Made by a program: the position numbers and the translations under genes
Notes under the pieces: generated by a model
What the model was told of the DNA's origin: nothing
What the model saw: only the letters and a program-made list of their open reading frames with translations
Database searches by the model: none
From: Holophagales bacterium
GTDB taxonomy: Bacteria > Acidobacteriota > Thermoanaerobaculia > Multivoradales > Multivoraceae
Direction: 5' to 3'
NCBI GenBank assembly: GCA_009845425.1
Contig: VXZQ01000012.1
Span: 372,001 to 436,000, forward strand
DNA length: 64,000 bases
In this document: positions 55,220 through 62,047 of the stretch, piece by piece
Layout of the letters: the number at the start of each line of letters is the position of its first letter
Position numbering within the stretch: the first letter of the stretch is position 1

Positions 55220-55788
55220 GTCGCCGCCAGACCGGCTCGGGAACGCGCTCGGGCGGGATGAAGGTTCTTGGCGGCCGCTGGCGGGGTCGGCGTCTCACGG
55301 CACCGGCGGGCGTGCGTCCGACCCAGGCGCGGGTTCGCGAGGCCCTCTTCTCCCACTGGGGCGATCGCGTCCGCGGCGGCCGCCTCCTGGAGCTCTACGC
55401 CGGCTCCGGAGCCGTCTCGTTCGAGGCCCTGTCCCGCGGAGCCGGGTTCGCCCTGGCGGTCGATCGCAGCTCTCGCGCCCAGGCCTGCATGAAGGCGAGC
55501 CGCGACACTCTCGCGACGGACGATCTCCGCCTGGTCAGGGCGGTTCTGCCCGCGGGGCTTGAGGAGGCAGTCAAGCGCGAGGCTGCCTTCGACCTCGTGT
55601 TCATCGATCCGCCCTACGATGACTGCGGGCTTGGCGAGCTGCTTGACGCCGTTTCCTCCGCCGTCGCGCACGGAGGCGAGATCGTCCTGGAACACGCCAG
55701 CCGGCAGGCTCCACCGGCGGCAGCCGGGAGGTTCAGGTTGCGGCGGACCAGGCGCTACGGAGACAGTGCGCTGGCGTTCTATGCCTGA
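55216..55788 (+). CDS. rsmD: 16S rRNA (guanine966-N2)-methyltransferase
   Basis: 190 residues from ATG 55216 (ATGA overlap). Methylates G966 of 16S rRNA in the assembled 30S subunit with SAM as donor. Opening MKVLGGRWRGRRLTAP (from residue 16), RPTQARVREALF, LYAGSGAVSFEAL (SAM motif I) and the catalytic IDPPYDD (motif IV, family form N/DPPY) are all present. Usual length is about 180-200. The first 15 residues before MKVLGG are not conserved in the family; translation could begin at ATG 55258. The tRNA-Leu gene lies 8 nt downstream on the opposite strand. Confidence 0.92.
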   Translation: MSRRQTGSGTRSGGMKVLGGRWRGRRLTAPAGVRPTQARVREALFSHWGDRVRGGRLLELYAGSGAVSFEALSRGAGFALAVDRSSRAQACMKASRDTLATDDLRLVRAVLPAGLEEAVKREAAFDLVFIDPPYDDCGLGELLDAVSSAVAHGGEIVLEHASRQAPPAAAGRFRLRRTRRYGDSALAFYA

Positions 55789-55796
55789 ACTGGCTC

Positions 55797-55883
55797 TGGT
55801 GCGAAAGGGGGGACTCGAACCCCCACGGTATTGCTACCACAAGATCCTGAATCTTGCGCGTCTACCAATTCCGCCACTTTCGC
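55797..55883 (-). tRNA. tRNA-Leu (anticodon CAG)
   Basis: 87 nt including an encoded CCA. The acceptor stem pairs GCGAAAG with CTTTCGC. The anticodon arm is CAAGA, loop TTCAGGA, TCTTG, giving anticodon CAG for the leucine codon CUG. A long variable arm (about 12 nt, TGGTAGCAATACCG region) and GGTTCGAGTCCC T-loop confirm a class II tRNA. Discriminator base A. It is transcribed against the neighbouring genes and has its own -10-like box upstream. Confidence 0.97.
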
Positions 55884-55909
55884 GCCCGGCGGCCTTAGGC
55901 CGGACCGGC

Positions 55910-55915
55910 ATTCTA
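55910..55915 (-). promoter_or_regulatory. TAGAAT -10-like box for tRNA-Leu
   Basis: On the minus strand TAGAAT lies about 27 nt upstream of the tRNA 5' end, followed by a GC-rich discriminator. Initiation would occur about 20 nt before the mature 5' end. No clear -35 is seen at 17 nt. Confidence 0.4.
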
Positions 55916-55932
55916 CCCGCTCGACAGGCTGC

Positions 55933-55938
55933 TAGTCT
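55933..55938 (+). promoter_or_regulatory. TAGTCT -10-like box, leaderless-type spacing
   Basis: TAGTCT ends 6 nt before ATG 55945, so transcription would start on the A of the start codon. The leader has no Shine-Dalgarno. Confidence 0.4.
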
Positions 55939-55944
55939 CCCTGC

Positions 55945-56472
55945 ATGAGCAGTTCTAACTCCTCGTTTCCGGTTTTCCGTTTCCCCACGGGCCGCGCTCC
56001 GGTTCCGGTGGTTGCCGCGGTCTTGCTCGCCGGTGGACTGGCCGGTTGCGCCGAGGCCGGGCCGGATGGCGCCTCGAACGAGGATCGAACGGCGATAGAG
56101 ATCGTGCTGGCTGACTGCCTTCCCAAGCTCGGAAACGCCTACGCCACCGGAGACTTCGACGCTCTGGCCTCGTGCGCCGTGCCCAAGGAGATCGCTACGG
56201 TCAGGAAGCGCGTTTACGACCTCGAGATGGAGGCGAGCCGCACCCTGCGTCCGATGCTCAAGAGCTTCGAAATCGAACGGATCGACGTCTGGCGCTACTC
56301 GAACGCGGCGGTGACGACGATCGAGGTGTGGGACATCGACTCGCTGGTGAGCGGCACGGACCGATTGCTGTCGTCCGGCACGGATCGCTACCGCGTTCGC
56401 TACCAGTTCAAGCGCCGCGACGAGGGCTGGATGGTGATCGATCGACGCATCGAGCATCAGTTCGAGTCCTAA
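55945..56472 (+). CDS. Hypothetical lipoprotein (NTF2-like or IMS-like fold possible)
   Basis: 175 residues. A lipoprotein signal (VLLAGGLAGCAEA) follows a hydrophilic N-terminus of about 20 residues. The mature part has helix-like KLGNAYATGDFDALASCAV and strands such as RYRVRYQFKRRDEGWMVIDR. This alternation of an N-terminal helix and a C-terminal antiparallel sheet resembles NTF2-like or IMS/Tim44-like domains, but no firm family can be named. It lies between tRNA-Leu (divergent) and der (21 nt downstream), and may be cotranscribed with der. Function unknown. Confidence 0.7.
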   Translation: MSSSNSSFPVFRFPTGRAPVPVVAAVLLAGGLAGCAEAGPDGASNEDRTAIEIVLADCLPKLGNAYATGDFDALASCAVPKEIATVRKRVYDLEMEASRTLRPMLKSFEIERIDVWRYSNAAVTTIEVWDIDSLVSGTDRLLSSGTDRYRVRYQFKRRDEGWMVIDRRIEHQFES

Positions 56473-56492
56473 CAGCGCCGCCCTCTTCCTCC

Positions 56493-57830
56493 ATGCCCGC
56501 CGCGATCGCCATCGTCGGTCGCCCCAACGTCGGCAAGTCGACGCTCTTCAACCGGCTGATCGGTCGCCGGCAAGCGATCGTCCACGGTACGCCCGGCGTC
56601 ACGCGAGATCGGCTGGTCGGGCGCTTCGATCTTGAGGGTCACGGTACCGTTGAGTTGATCGATACGGGCGGTCTGGTCCCGGGCGCCGATCCGCTGGGCC
56701 TGAACGCCCAGGTCGAGTTCGCGGTCGACGAGAGCGACCTCCTGCTGCTGGTCGTGGACGGTCGGAAAGGGCTGGCGGCCGCGGACGAACAGGTCATGGA
56801 GCGTCTCCGGACCCGTGGCCGGCCGATCGTCGTGGTCGTCAACAAGGCCGATACCCGGGCCGCCAGGGAGGGTCACCACGAGTTCTACGCCCTGGGGGGA
56901 GACGCGCTGGTGCTCCTGTCAGCCGAGCACGGCACCGGTTTCGAGTCCTTGCACATGGAGATCGCCGGGCACCTTCCGGCGGCCTCCTCCGCGGTCCTGC
57001 CGCCGGCGCCGTCCGTCGCGGTCGTGGGCCGGCCGAATGTCGGCAAGTCCTCCCTGGTCAACCGTCTGCTGGGCAGGGAACGGACGCTCGTCTCTCCGAC
57101 GGCAGGGACCACCAGGGACCCGATCGACAGTCTGCTGGAGAGAGAGAACGGCCCGGACTACCTGCTCGTGGACACGGCGGGCATTCGGCGGCGTTCCCAG
57201 GTCCAGGACACCCCTGAGGAGTTGGCAGTGATGCTCGCCCGCCGCCAGATAGAGCGGGCGGAACTCGTGGTTCTGGTCGTGGACGCGAGCGAGGGCATCG
57301 CCGCCGGCGACCTCGCGATCGCCGACGTGGCATGGCAGGCGGGTCGCTCCGCCGTCGTGGTCTGCAATAAGTGGGATCTGGTGGACGAGGAGAAGCGGGA
57401 GCGCCTGGAGCTGGGCTGGGAACGGGTTTCCGAACTGTTCGCCAAACCGGCTCGAATCAACGTCTCCGCCCTGACCGGTCGGGGTGTGGCGAATGTCATG
57501 CCCGCGCTGGACCGGGTCGCTGAACGGCATCGCCTGCGGGTGCCGACGTCCGAACTCAACCGCGAAGTTCGACGCATCGTGGGCCGTCACCAGCCGCCGG
57601 CGGAGCGGGGGCGACCCTGGCGGTTCTTCTACGGGACCCAGGTGGCCGGAGCGCCTCCCACCTTTCTCCTGTTCGCGAACCGGCGTCTCAAGCGTGGCCA
57701 CAACTACCGAAGGTATCTGGAGAACAACCTCCGGCAGACGTTCGAGCTCGACGGTGTTCCGCTTCGCATCGTGGTGCGGGAGCGGCGCGGCGACGCCGAC
57801 GCAGCCGGCGGATCTCCACGTTTCGTATAA
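56493..57830 (+). CDS. der: Ribosome-assembly GTPase Der (EngA)
   Basis: About 445 residues from ATG 56493. Two tandem GTPase domains: first P-loop GRPNVGKST at residues 8-16 with DTGG and NKAD; second P-loop GRPNVGKSS with DTAG (LLVDTAGIRRR) and NKWD (VVCNKWDLVDEE). A C-terminal KH-like domain ends with FLLFANRRLKRGHNYRRYLE, diagnostic of Der. It is needed for 50S subunit maturation. No Shine-Dalgarno is seen just before the ATG, so it may depend on coupling with the upstream lipoprotein gene. The stop codon falls inside a TATAAT hexamer that may drive the MerR gene. Confidence 0.96.
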   Translation: MPAAIAIVGRPNVGKSTLFNRLIGRRQAIVHGTPGVTRDRLVGRFDLEGHGTVELIDTGGLVPGADPLGLNAQVEFAVDESDLLLLVVDGRKGLAAADEQVMERLRTRGRPIVVVVNKADTRAAREGHHEFYALGGDALVLLSAEHGTGFESLHMEIAGHLPAASSAVLPPAPSVAVVGRPNVGKSSLVNRLLGRERTLVSPTAGTTRDPIDSLLERENGPDYLLVDTAGIRRRSQVQDTPEELAVMLARRQIERAELVVLVVDASEGIAAGDLAIADVAWQAGRSAVVVCNKWDLVDEEKRERLELGWERVSELFAKPARINVSALTGRGVANVMPALDRVAERHRLRVPTSELNREVRRIVGRHQPPAERGRPWRFFYGTQVAGAPPTFLLFANRRLKRGHNYRRYLENNLRQTFELDGVPLRIVVRERRGDADAAGGSPRFV

Positions 57831-57831
57831 T
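57826..57831 (+). promoter_or_regulatory. TATAAT box overlapping the der stop codon
   Basis: A perfect consensus TATAAT at 57826-57831, with the TAA stop of der inside it. Initiation would fall near 57838, giving a leader of about 60-90 nt for the MerR gene. A -35 box is not evident at 17 nt. Confidence 0.4.
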
Positions 57832-57900
57832 CGTCTGCTCGTATCCCACAGCACTTCAGCCCGGAATCGTCCCCCCTTCGTCCGTTGCGCTCGGGTTCAG

Positions 57901-58404
57901 TTGACGCGTAGCCCGGGGAGGCCCGTCATTCCCAAGCAGTACAAGATCGCCGATGCGTGCCGGTTGCTGGACATCCAGCCCTACGTACTGCGCTACTGGC
58001 AGACGGAGTTTCCGTCCCTGGCCTCGAGGAAGACCGGCGGGGGCCGTCGTGACTTCAACGCCGAGGATCTGGAGACGATCCGTCGGATCAAGGAGCTCCT
58101 CTACGACGAGGGCTACACGATCGCAAGCGCCAAGAAGAAGCTCGCCGCGGAGCTGGAGGACGGGCGCCTCCGCGGCCGCCCGCTGATTCCCGCAACGGGA
58201 GACAGGGCGAACGGCGATCAGGAGACTACACACGCGGTGGGGGAGGAAGGGCCGGTCGGCGAGGCTCCGCCTGTCGACACGAGCGACATCGGAGTCCTGG
58301 CCCGGCGGGTCGAGCGGCTGGAAGGGGGAGTCGCGGCGCTGGTCGCTCAGGCCCGCCAGCTTGCCGCTGAACTCAAGCCGGAAACCAGCGCGGAGAGCGA
58401 CTGA
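57901..58404 (+). CDS. MerR-family transcriptional regulator
   Basis: About 167 residues from TTG 57901. The HTH region IPKQYKIADACRLLDIQPYV followed by LRYWQTEFP is typical of the MerR subgroup with 'PYVLRYWE'. It continues with RRDFNAEDLETIRRIKELLY and a short acidic linker, ending in a coiled coil (LARRVERLEGGVAALVAQAR). These proteins bind DNA as dimers. Homologues start with M-I-P, but here the codon at that place is GTC or ATT, with GGGGAGG exactly 6 nt before ATT 57928. The start codon is thus uncertain: TTG 57901 or a non-canonical ATT. It lies between der and tRNA-Pro. Target genes unknown. Confidence 0.8.
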   Translation: MTRSPGRPVIPKQYKIADACRLLDIQPYVLRYWQTEFPSLASRKTGGGRRDFNAEDLETIRRIKELLYDEGYTIASAKKKLAAELEDGRLRGRPLIPATGDRANGDQETTHAVGEEGPVGEAPPVDTSDIGVLARRVERLEGGVAALVAQARQLAAELKPETSAESD

Positions 58405-58437
58405 CACGGAGCGGCGGCCCCCGAGTTGCGCCGTGTC
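58403..58437 (+). terminator. Inverted repeat after the MerR gene
   Basis: GACACGG (58403-58409) and CCGTGTC (58431-58437) form a perfect 7-bp inverted repeat around a 21-nt GC-rich loop, overlapping the stop codon. No T-run follows. It may end the MerR transcript before the tRNA-Pro promoter. Confidence 0.3.
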
Positions 58438-58446
58438 GCCAGAGTC

Positions 58447-58476
58447 TTGCCAAAGGGCCGCAAACCAATAGAGAAT
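58447..58476 (+). promoter_or_regulatory. Candidate promoter for tRNA-Pro
   Basis: TTGCCA (58447-58452) as -35, then 16 nt to TAGAGA (58469-58474) or 18 nt to GAGAAT (58471-58476) as -10. Initiation would fall a few nt before the tRNA 5' end at 58487. Confidence 0.5.
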
Positions 58477-58486
58477 GCCCTCCGGT

Positions 58487-58563
58487 CGGGACGTGGCGCA
58501 GTCTGGTAGCGTACCTGAATGGGGTTCAGGGGGTCGCGAGTTCGAATCTCGCCGTCCCGACCA
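58487..58563 (+). tRNA. tRNA-Pro (anticodon GGG)
   Basis: 77 nt including encoded CCA. The acceptor stem pairs CGGGACG with CGTCCCG. The anticodon arm is CCTGA, loop ATGGGGT, TCAGG, giving anticodon GGG. The D-loop (CAGTCTGGTAG) and T-loop (GTTCGAATC) fit. Discriminator A. Confidence 0.97.
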
Positions 58564-58585
58564 TCCATCCCCTTTGTGATCGGCA

Positions 58586-59053
58586 GTGCACGACGTGAAG
58601 ACCGCATTCGATGCGGCTGGCTTCCGGGTCGGGCTGGTCGCGACGCGGTTCAACGGCAACATCGTTGAACGGCTGATCGCCGGCGCGCGGGAGACCCTGC
58701 TGCAGCACGGCGTCCTGGACGAGCACATCGAGCTGGTCCGGGTCCCCGGTGCCTGGGAAGTACCGGCGGCCCTGGACGCTCTGGCGGAGAGCGGGAGATT
58801 CGACGCCCTGGTGGCGCTTGGAGCGGTGATTCGGGGAGAGACACCGCACTTCGACTACATCTGCAACGAGTGCGCGGCAGGATGTGCACGAGTCACGGCA
58901 AGGACCGGCCTCGCCGTCGGATTCGGCGTTCTGACCTGCGATGACGCGGAACAGGCAGCCGCCAGGGCCGGAGGCAAGGCGGGGAACAAGGGCCGGGAAG
59001 CCGCGGAGGCTGCCCTGGAAATGGCCTGTCTCCTGCAGTCGTTGAAGTCATGA
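58586..59053 (+). CDS. ribH: 6,7-dimethyl-8-ribityllumazine synthase
   Basis: 155 residues from GTG 58586. Catalyses the penultimate step of riboflavin synthesis, joining 5-amino-6-ribitylaminouracil and 3,4-dihydroxy-2-butanone 4-phosphate. VATRFNGNIVERL, VRVPGAWEVPAAL, LGAVIRGETPHFDYIC (catalytic His in TPHFDY) and GVLTCDDAEQA with the usual Thr and basic residues are present. Length fits the family. It lies 22 nt after tRNA-Pro, too short for an FMN riboswitch, and overlaps nusB by ATGA; ribH-nusB is a common pair. Other rib genes are not in the window. Confidence 0.97.
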   Translation: MHDVKTAFDAAGFRVGLVATRFNGNIVERLIAGARETLLQHGVLDEHIELVRVPGAWEVPAALDALAESGRFDALVALGAVIRGETPHFDYICNECAAGCARVTARTGLAVGFGVLTCDDAEQAAARAGGKAGNKGREAAEAALEMACLLQSLKS

Positions 59054-59550
59054 CCAGGACTGGAGCCGCGGCGGCCGAAGTGCGTCGAACCCCGGCGGGA
59101 AAGCGTCGGCAGGCTCGCGAGATGGCGCTGCAGATGCTCTACCAGCGAGAGATCGGGCGGCTGGAGCCGCGGCAGTTGGTCCGCGAGTTCGACGTCCACT
59201 CATTCCGATCCGAGACGGCTGACGCCGGCGCTACGCTGCACGCCTCGAAGCTGGCGCTGGTCTACGCGCGCACCCTCCTGGAGGGTAGCCTCGTCAACCA
59301 GGAGTCGATTGACTCATTGATCGATGAGCAGGCTGAGAACTGGCGTCTGGAGAGAATGCCGGTGGTCGACCGGAACGTACTGCGGCTTGCGGTCTACGAG
59401 CTCCGGTACCAGCCGGACGTACCCGCCGTCGTCGTGATCGACGAGGCGATCGAACTGGCCAAGAAGTTCGGGTCCGAGCAGTCGGGGAGGTTCGTCAACG
59501 GGATCCTCGATGCCCTCCTGGGCACTCTGGGCCGGAATGCCAGCCGCTGA
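59050..59550 (+). CDS. nusB: Transcription antitermination factor NusB
   Basis: 166 residues from ATG 59050 (ATGA overlap with ribH). Binds boxA RNA with S10 to promote rRNA antitermination. Typical segments: KRRQAREMALQMLYQREI, the helix NWRLERMPVVDRNVLRLAVY and the end VVVIDEAIELAKKFGSEQSG then RFVNGILDALL. The first 20 residues are a short non-conserved extension. Cytosolic. A separate promoter-like box appears before lptE, 21 nt downstream. Confidence 0.96.
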   Translation: MTRTGAAAAEVRRTPAGKRRQAREMALQMLYQREIGRLEPRQLVREFDVHSFRSETADAGATLHASKLALVYARTLLEGSLVNQESIDSLIDEQAENWRLERMPVVDRNVLRLAVYELRYQPDVPAVVVIDEAIELAKKFGSEQSGRFVNGILDALLGTLGRNASR

Positions 59551-59558
59551 CCTGCTGC

Positions 59559-59564
59559 TAGGCT
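59559..59564 (+). promoter_or_regulatory. TAGGCT -10-like box, leaderless-type spacing
   Basis: TAGGCT ends 7 nt before ATG 59572, the same distance as the boxes before 16172 and 42105. No Shine-Dalgarno is visible. Confidence 0.4.
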
Positions 59565-59571
59565 GGCGGCC

Positions 59572-60123
59572 ATGAAGGTGGCATGGCCGGTGCGGCTCGT
59601 GGCGGTGGCTACGGCACTTGCCACCGGCCTGGCCCTGGGAGGCTGCGGCTACACGCTGGTTGGCAGGGCCTCCAACATCCCCGAGGACATCCGGCGGGTG
59701 TTCCTCCAGCCCTTCGACAACCAGACCACGCGGGTCGAGGTCGAGCAGTTCCTCACTCAGGCAATCGCGGACGAACTGGTCACGCGGCCGCGCTTCGAAC
59801 TGGTGGCGACTGCGGGCGAGGCGGACGCGGTGATTCGCGGCTCGGTCACGGCATTCCGCGTGGCGCCGATCACCTTCACCAGTGACGGGCGTGCCCAGGA
59901 GTACGAACTGGCGATCATCGCCGACGTCTCCTTCCGCCGGATCCCCTCGCCGACCGGGGAGGAAGGGGAGGTGATCTGGGCGAACGACCGCTACCAGTTC
60001 AGGCAGAGTTACGAGGTCGAGAGCGCCGACAGCGACTTCTTCGACCGTGAGAACCTCGCGATCGAAGATAGCGCCGAACGCTTCGCCGACACGATGGTGA
60101 CCGACCTGCTCGAGGGGTTCTGA
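59572..60123 (+). CDS. lptE: LPS-assembly lipoprotein LptE
   Basis: 183 residues. The lipoprotein signal ends in LALGGCGYTLVG; Cys followed by GYxLxG is the mark of LptE. The mature part includes FLQPFDNQTTRVEVEQFLT and the beta-rich segment YELAIIADVSFRRI. In the outer membrane LptE plugs LptD and helps insert lipopolysaccharide, so this bacterium probably makes LPS. Length fits the family. It is 21 nt after nusB and convergent with rpsT. Confidence 0.88.
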   Translation: MKVAWPVRLVAVATALATGLALGGCGYTLVGRASNIPEDIRRVFLQPFDNQTTRVEVEQFLTQAIADELVTRPRFELVATAGEADAVIRGSVTAFRVAPITFTSDGRAQEYELAIIADVSFRRIPSPTGEEGEVIWANDRYQFRQSYEVESADSDFFDRENLAIEDSAERFADTMVTDLLEGF

Positions 60124-60142
60124 ACCCCGGCACCGCGAAAGG

Positions 60143-60442
60143 TCAGTCGGAGGATTCGGCGCCTGCCGTCTCCCCAGCCGCCTCGGCGCGACGATTCACA
60201 AGTCTGGTCAGACGCGACTTGCGTCGGGCGGCCGCGTTCGCGTGGATCACACCCTTTCGGGCCGTTGCGTCGATCAGGCTGAGAGTCGATGGCAGAAGCT
60301 CACGCGCCTTCGTCACGTCGCTGTCCGCGGCGCTGCGAAGCTGTTTGATGGACGTGCGGAGTCGGGACATCGCGGCGCGGTTGCGATCTCGCCGGATGAT
60401 GGACTGCCGGATGCGCTTCTCGGCCTGCTTGCTGTTCGCCAT
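60143..60442 (-). CDS. rpsT: 30S ribosomal protein S20
   Basis: 99 residues, starting MANSKQAEKRIRQSIIRRDR. S20 binds 16S rRNA early in 30S assembly. The central helical part (LRTSIKQLRSAADSD, KGVIHANAAARRKSRLTRLV) is conserved; the C-terminal tail after VNRRAE is an acidic Ala/Gly/Glu-rich extension of about 12 residues. A GAAGAGAA element precedes the ATG. It lies 77 nt downstream of cpoB on the same strand. Confidence 0.97.
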   Translation of the reverse strand: MANSKQAEKRIRQSIIRRDRNRAAMSRLRTSIKQLRSAADSDVTKARELLPSTLSLIDATARKGVIHANAAARRKSRLTRLVNRRAEAAGETAGAESSD

Positions 60443-60519
60443 CTCGTGTTCTCTTCGGGCTCAGGTCACTGACGTTCGGGTTGTCCGAGCCAGGGACTGA
60501 CCCAGGCCGGCGGCGCAGT

Positions 60520-61362
60520 CTACAGTTGGTCGGCCGGGTTGTCGAGTTGCTGCAGGGCCAGGACCGCCTCGTCCGAGTCCGGGTACTCCTGCCTGACGCG
60601 GAGCAACATCTCGTTGCCCTGCTCCCGTTCGCCGAGTTCGATGTGCGCGACTCCGATGCGCAGCATGGAACTCGCAACCTTGTCGCTGTCCGGGTAGCGT
60701 TCGGCGACCCGTCCGAGTTCCTCGATCGCTGTGCGAAACCGCCCCCGTTCCATGTAGGACTCGCCGAGCCAGTACTGGGCGCTGTCAGCGTCCTCGCCGT
60801 TGGGGAATGTGCCGAGGTAGCTCTCGAAACCGATCGCCGCCTGTTCGTAGTCGCCGCTCAGGTAGCTCTGGTAGGCGGCGTCGTACAGGGCCTTGGGTTC
60901 AACCGACTCGGCGGGAGTGGTCTGGCGGCTGGCCTCCAGCAGTTCACCCAGGTTGGCCAGGTACGTCTCCTGGCGTTCAAGCTGACCCTGAAGAAGGTCC
61001 AACTCGTCGTTCATCTGCCCGATGCGCTCGAGCGACGCGTTGAGTGTCCGTCCCTGTTCCTGGGTTGAGGTTCGCAGGGCTTCGACTTCGGCGATGAGCT
61101 GGCGGAGATCCTCCTTCAGGTCCGCCCTGGCGCTGACGTCGCGCTCCAGCAGTTCCTCGACGGCACGAAGAACGACGGTCAGGTCGTCGCGGGTGGGCGC
61201 CTGTGACCGAAACGTATCGATCTGCTGCTCGAGGGCGGTCAGTCCGGCCTCAAGTTCCGTCAATTGGGTCGACGACGTGCAGGCGGACGCCGACAGCAGA
61301 AGGAACCCCGCCAGCCCCGGGCTGCAGCGAAGAAATCGCCAGGGGGCCGGGCCCCGGGTCAC
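60520..61362 (-). CDS. cpoB: Cell division coordinator CpoB (YbgF-like)
   Basis: About 280 residues from GTG 61362, overlapping the pal stop by GTGA; an open frame further upstream overlaps pal and lacks a likely start. The signal (LLLSASAC) indicates a lipoprotein, whereas E. coli CpoB is soluble. A coiled-coil N-terminal half (LEAGLTALEQQIDTF, LKEDLRQLIAEVEALR) is followed by TPR-like repeats (YQSYLSGDYEQAAIGFESYL, WLGESYMERGRFRTAIEEL). CpoB links the Tol-Pal system with peptidoglycan synthesis during division. The order here, reading minus strand, is tolA/tonB-like, tolB, pal, cpoB. Confidence 0.9.
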   Translation of the reverse strand: MTRGPAPWRFLRCSPGLAGFLLLSASACTSSTQLTELEAGLTALEQQIDTFRSQAPTRDDLTVVLRAVEELLERDVSARADLKEDLRQLIAEVEALRTSTQEQGRTLNASLERIGQMNDELDLLQGQLERQETYLANLGELLEASRQTTPAESVEPKALYDAAYQSYLSGDYEQAAIGFESYLGTFPNGEDADSAQYWLGESYMERGRFRTAIEELGRVAERYPDSDKVASSMLRIGVAHIELGEREQGNEMLLRVRQEYPDSDEAVLALQQLDNPADQL

Positions 61363-61937
61363 ATGCGGTCGGTTACGCGGAAGTAGGCGCGCCGGTTCAG
61401 TTGCCAGCAGTCCTCGTTCGACTCCTCGCACTGTGGCCGCTCCTCTCCGTAGCTGATCGTCTTCAGGCGATCGCCGGAAATGCCGAGAGAGGTGAGGTAG
61501 TCGCGAGCCGAGTTCGCTCTGCGGTCGCCAAGGGCCAGGTTGTAGTCGTTCGTGCCCCTCTCGTCGCAGTGACCTTCGATCGTGATGACGAAGTCCTCGC
61601 CGTCCTGGCTCTTGAGGAAGTCCGCGTTCTTGCCGAGCTGGGACCGGGTCGCGTCGGTCAGGGTCGCCTTGTCGAACTCGAAGTAGACGTCGCCCAGGAG
61701 GCCCTTCTCATGGACCTCCTCGTTCGCTTCCACAATGTCTTCGGACCACGGCGAGACGTACTCCGGCACGACCGGCGGTTCCGGCGGCGGCGGCACGGGT
61801 TCCGGCGGTGGCGGTTCGGCCGCGGGTGGGGGCGGTGGTGGCGGCGGCGGCGGTTCGGGTTCCGCCTTCTTGCAGGCCCCGATGGCCAGCAGGACGAGAG
61901 CCGACAGGAAGAGTGCAGAGAACCTTCTGGCCAACAT
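61359..61937 (-). CDS. pal: Peptidoglycan-associated lipoprotein Pal
   Basis: 192 residues. Lipoprotein signal ending LLAIGACKK. The mature N-terminus has a run of ten Pro followed by a Pro/Glu-rich linker (about residues 27-60). The C-terminal OmpA-like domain includes YFEFDKATLTDATRSQL, ITIEGHCDERGTNDYNLALG, the peptidoglycan-binding set, and RPQCEESNEDCWQLNRRAYF, with two Cys common in some phyla. Pal anchors the outer membrane to peptidoglycan and interacts with TolB. A promoter-like pair sits in the 110-nt gap upstream. Confidence 0.97.
   Translation of the reverse strand: MLARRFSALFLSALVLLAIGACKKAEPEPPPPPPPPPPAAEPPPPEPVPPPPEPPVVPEYVSPWSEDIVEANEEVHEKGLLGDVYFEFDKATLTDATRSQLGKNADFLKSQDGEDFVITIEGHCDERGTNDYNLALGDRRANSARDYLTSLGISGDRLKTISYGEERPQCEESNEDCWQLNRRAYFRVTDRM
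61770..61860. repeat. Low-complexity GGC/GGT-rich tract in pal
   Basis: On the plus strand the triplets ggc, ggt and ttc recur; on the coding (minus) strand this encodes the Pro- and Glu-rich linker of Pal. Prone to slippage and length variation. Confidence 0.6.
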
Positions 61938-61988
61938 ACCGGGACTACTCCTAAAGCCTGGAAACTTGGATCGTTTCGGGTTCCATGG

Positions 61989-62017
61989 ACACTACCAGAG
62001 CAGTGCTCGGGCGGCAA
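61989..62017 (-). promoter_or_regulatory. Candidate promoter for pal
   Basis: On the minus strand TTGCCG (62017-62012), 17 nt, then TAGTGT (61994-61989). The -35 resembles the TTGCCA before tRNA-Pro. It would give pal a leader of about 45 nt, independent of tolB. Confidence 0.4.
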
Positions 62018-62047
62018 CAGCGGATTCTCCCGGTGGCTTTCAACGCC

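Noticed and set aside
58564..58585. FMN riboswitch before ribH
   Set aside because: Only 22 nt separate tRNA-Pro from ribH.
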